This document shows, in pieces, positions 44,393 to 44,841 of a stretch of DNA of 44,841 nt. Below the pieces are notes generated by a model. The model saw only the letters and a list, made by a program, of their open reading frames with translations. It did not search any database and was not told where the DNA came from. Position 1 is the first letter of the stretch; every line of letters begins with the position of its first letter. This DNA comes from Paenibacillus sp. 598K (GTDB taxonomy: Bacteria; Bacillota; Bacilli; Paenibacillales; Paenibacillaceae). Location of the stretch: positions 10,208 through 55,048 of the forward strand of contig NZ_BFBX01000032.1 of the NCBI RefSeq assembly GCF_003851045.1, written 5' to 3'. A program made the position numbers and the translations under genes.

Positions 44393-44433
44393 TATCGAGA
44401 TGATTCAAGCGAGCGATCGGAGGGGGATGCCGG

Positions 44434-44841
44434 ATGTGGACGCTTTTCTGGACATTTGTTAAGATAGGCTGCTTGTCGTTCGGGGGAGGCTACGCTATCA
44501 TGCCAGTCATCGAATACGAGACGGCGGCTCACGGCTGGATGAGCGCCATTCAATTCCATGAGCTGGTCTCGCTAGCGGCCATGGCTCCCGGTCCGATCGC
44601 CGTCAATAGCGCGACGCTGATCGGCTATGAGATCGACGGCATTGCCGGCGCGCTCGTCGCTACCACGGGGATGGCGCTGCCATCGTTGGTCATTATGGCT
44701 CTGCTGTCGCTCGTGCTGGCTCGCGGCGCCGAGCTGCCGCTCGTCCGCAAGGTGCTCTACGGTCTGCGGCCGGTGGTAGCGGGCTTGATTGCTTACGCAG
44801 GCTTGCGGATGCTCCTGCCGAGCGCCTCCGAGGGTGTCGGC
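44434..44841 (+). CDS. Chromate transporter, second half-size subunit (3' end missing)
   Basis: The frame runs from an ATG at 44434 (preceded by GGAGGGGG) to the edge of the window, giving 136 residues without stop. It reads MWTLFWTFVKIGCLSFGGGY and AAMAPGPIAVNSATLIGYEI, matching the other CHR half, with FGGGYAIMPVIE equivalent to the first subunit. The two are probably co-transcribed, and the rest of the gene lies to the right. Confidence 0.9.
   Translation, partial: MWTLFWTFVKIGCLSFGGGYAIMPVIEYETAAHGWMSAIQFHELVSLAAMAPGPIAVNSATLIGYEIDGIAGALVATTGMALPSLVIMALLSLVLARGAELPLVRKVLYGLRPVVAGLIAYAGLRMLLPSASEGVG

Overview
The window looks like a piece of a GC-rich Bacillota chromosome of the Paenibacillaceae type (Paenibacillus, Cohnella or a relative). 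Reasons seen in the sequence: strong AGGAGG ribosome binding sites, sigma-A promoters with TTGACA/TATAAT boxes, a T-box leader, a ydaO-type (c-di-AMP) riboswitch, a sigI-rsgI pair, Spo0A boxes in front of an orphan sensor kinase, an infC operon starting with ATT behind an attenuator, and the Gram-positive tRNA modification pair mnmL-mnmM. Most of it is core chromosome. There is no phage, CRISPR array, rRNA or tRNA that I can recognise.

Layout. 0-9.2 kb: end of a sulfate-binding protein gene, a HAD phosphatase, a CtpB-like protease, a permuted-papain-fold protein, an RluA-type pseudouridine synthase, an ABC-2 exporter pair and a secreted trypsin-like protease. 9.3-11.1 kb: a B12-binding radical SAM protein. 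11.1-16.7 kb: a leftward operon (LacI regulator, solute-binding lipoprotein, two CUT1 permeases, PHP metallohydrolase) under a perfect LacI-type palindrome; it looks less GC-rich than its surroundings. 16.9-21.5 kb: manA, mnmM, mnmL, a small conserved-looking gene, trmB and a PAP2 phosphatase. 22.1-24.9 kb: a family 2 glycosyltransferase and the infC-rpmI-rplT operon. 25-26 kb: a glycine-rich small protein and a GNAT enzyme. 26.0-32.7 kb: a leucine T-box followed by ilvB-ilvN-ilvC-leuA-leuB, with large RNA hairpins on both sides of ilvC; leuC and leuD do not follow. 32.7-38.9 kb: an envelope and stress region, with a secreted protein behind an ECF-like promoter, an NlpC/P60 hydrolase behind a c-di-AMP riboswitch, a zinc-ribbon-like protein, sigI-rsgI and a sporulation-type histidine kinase. 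38.9-44.8 kb: leucyl aminopeptidase, an IDEAL-domain protein, a Gfo/Idh/MocA oxidoreductase, a ROK regulator and a split chromate transporter running off the right edge.

How it fits together: branched-chain amino acid synthesis is controlled by tRNA-Leu charging through the T-box, with ilvC probably set apart by RNA processing. Cell-wall functions between 32.7 and 37.2 kb are each under a different envelope or second-messenger signal (ECF sigma, c-di-AMP, SigI). The most unusual items are a short palindromic CTAG-bounded repeat that supplies the stop codons of two unrelated genes, a trmB tail overprinted on the end of a PAP2 gene, the ilvN stop codon placed in the loop of a perfect hairpin, and the 42-bp tandem repeats in rsgI. 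I did not find a clear wholly new multi-gene system; the LacI/ABC/PHP operon is the best candidate for unassigned biochemistry.
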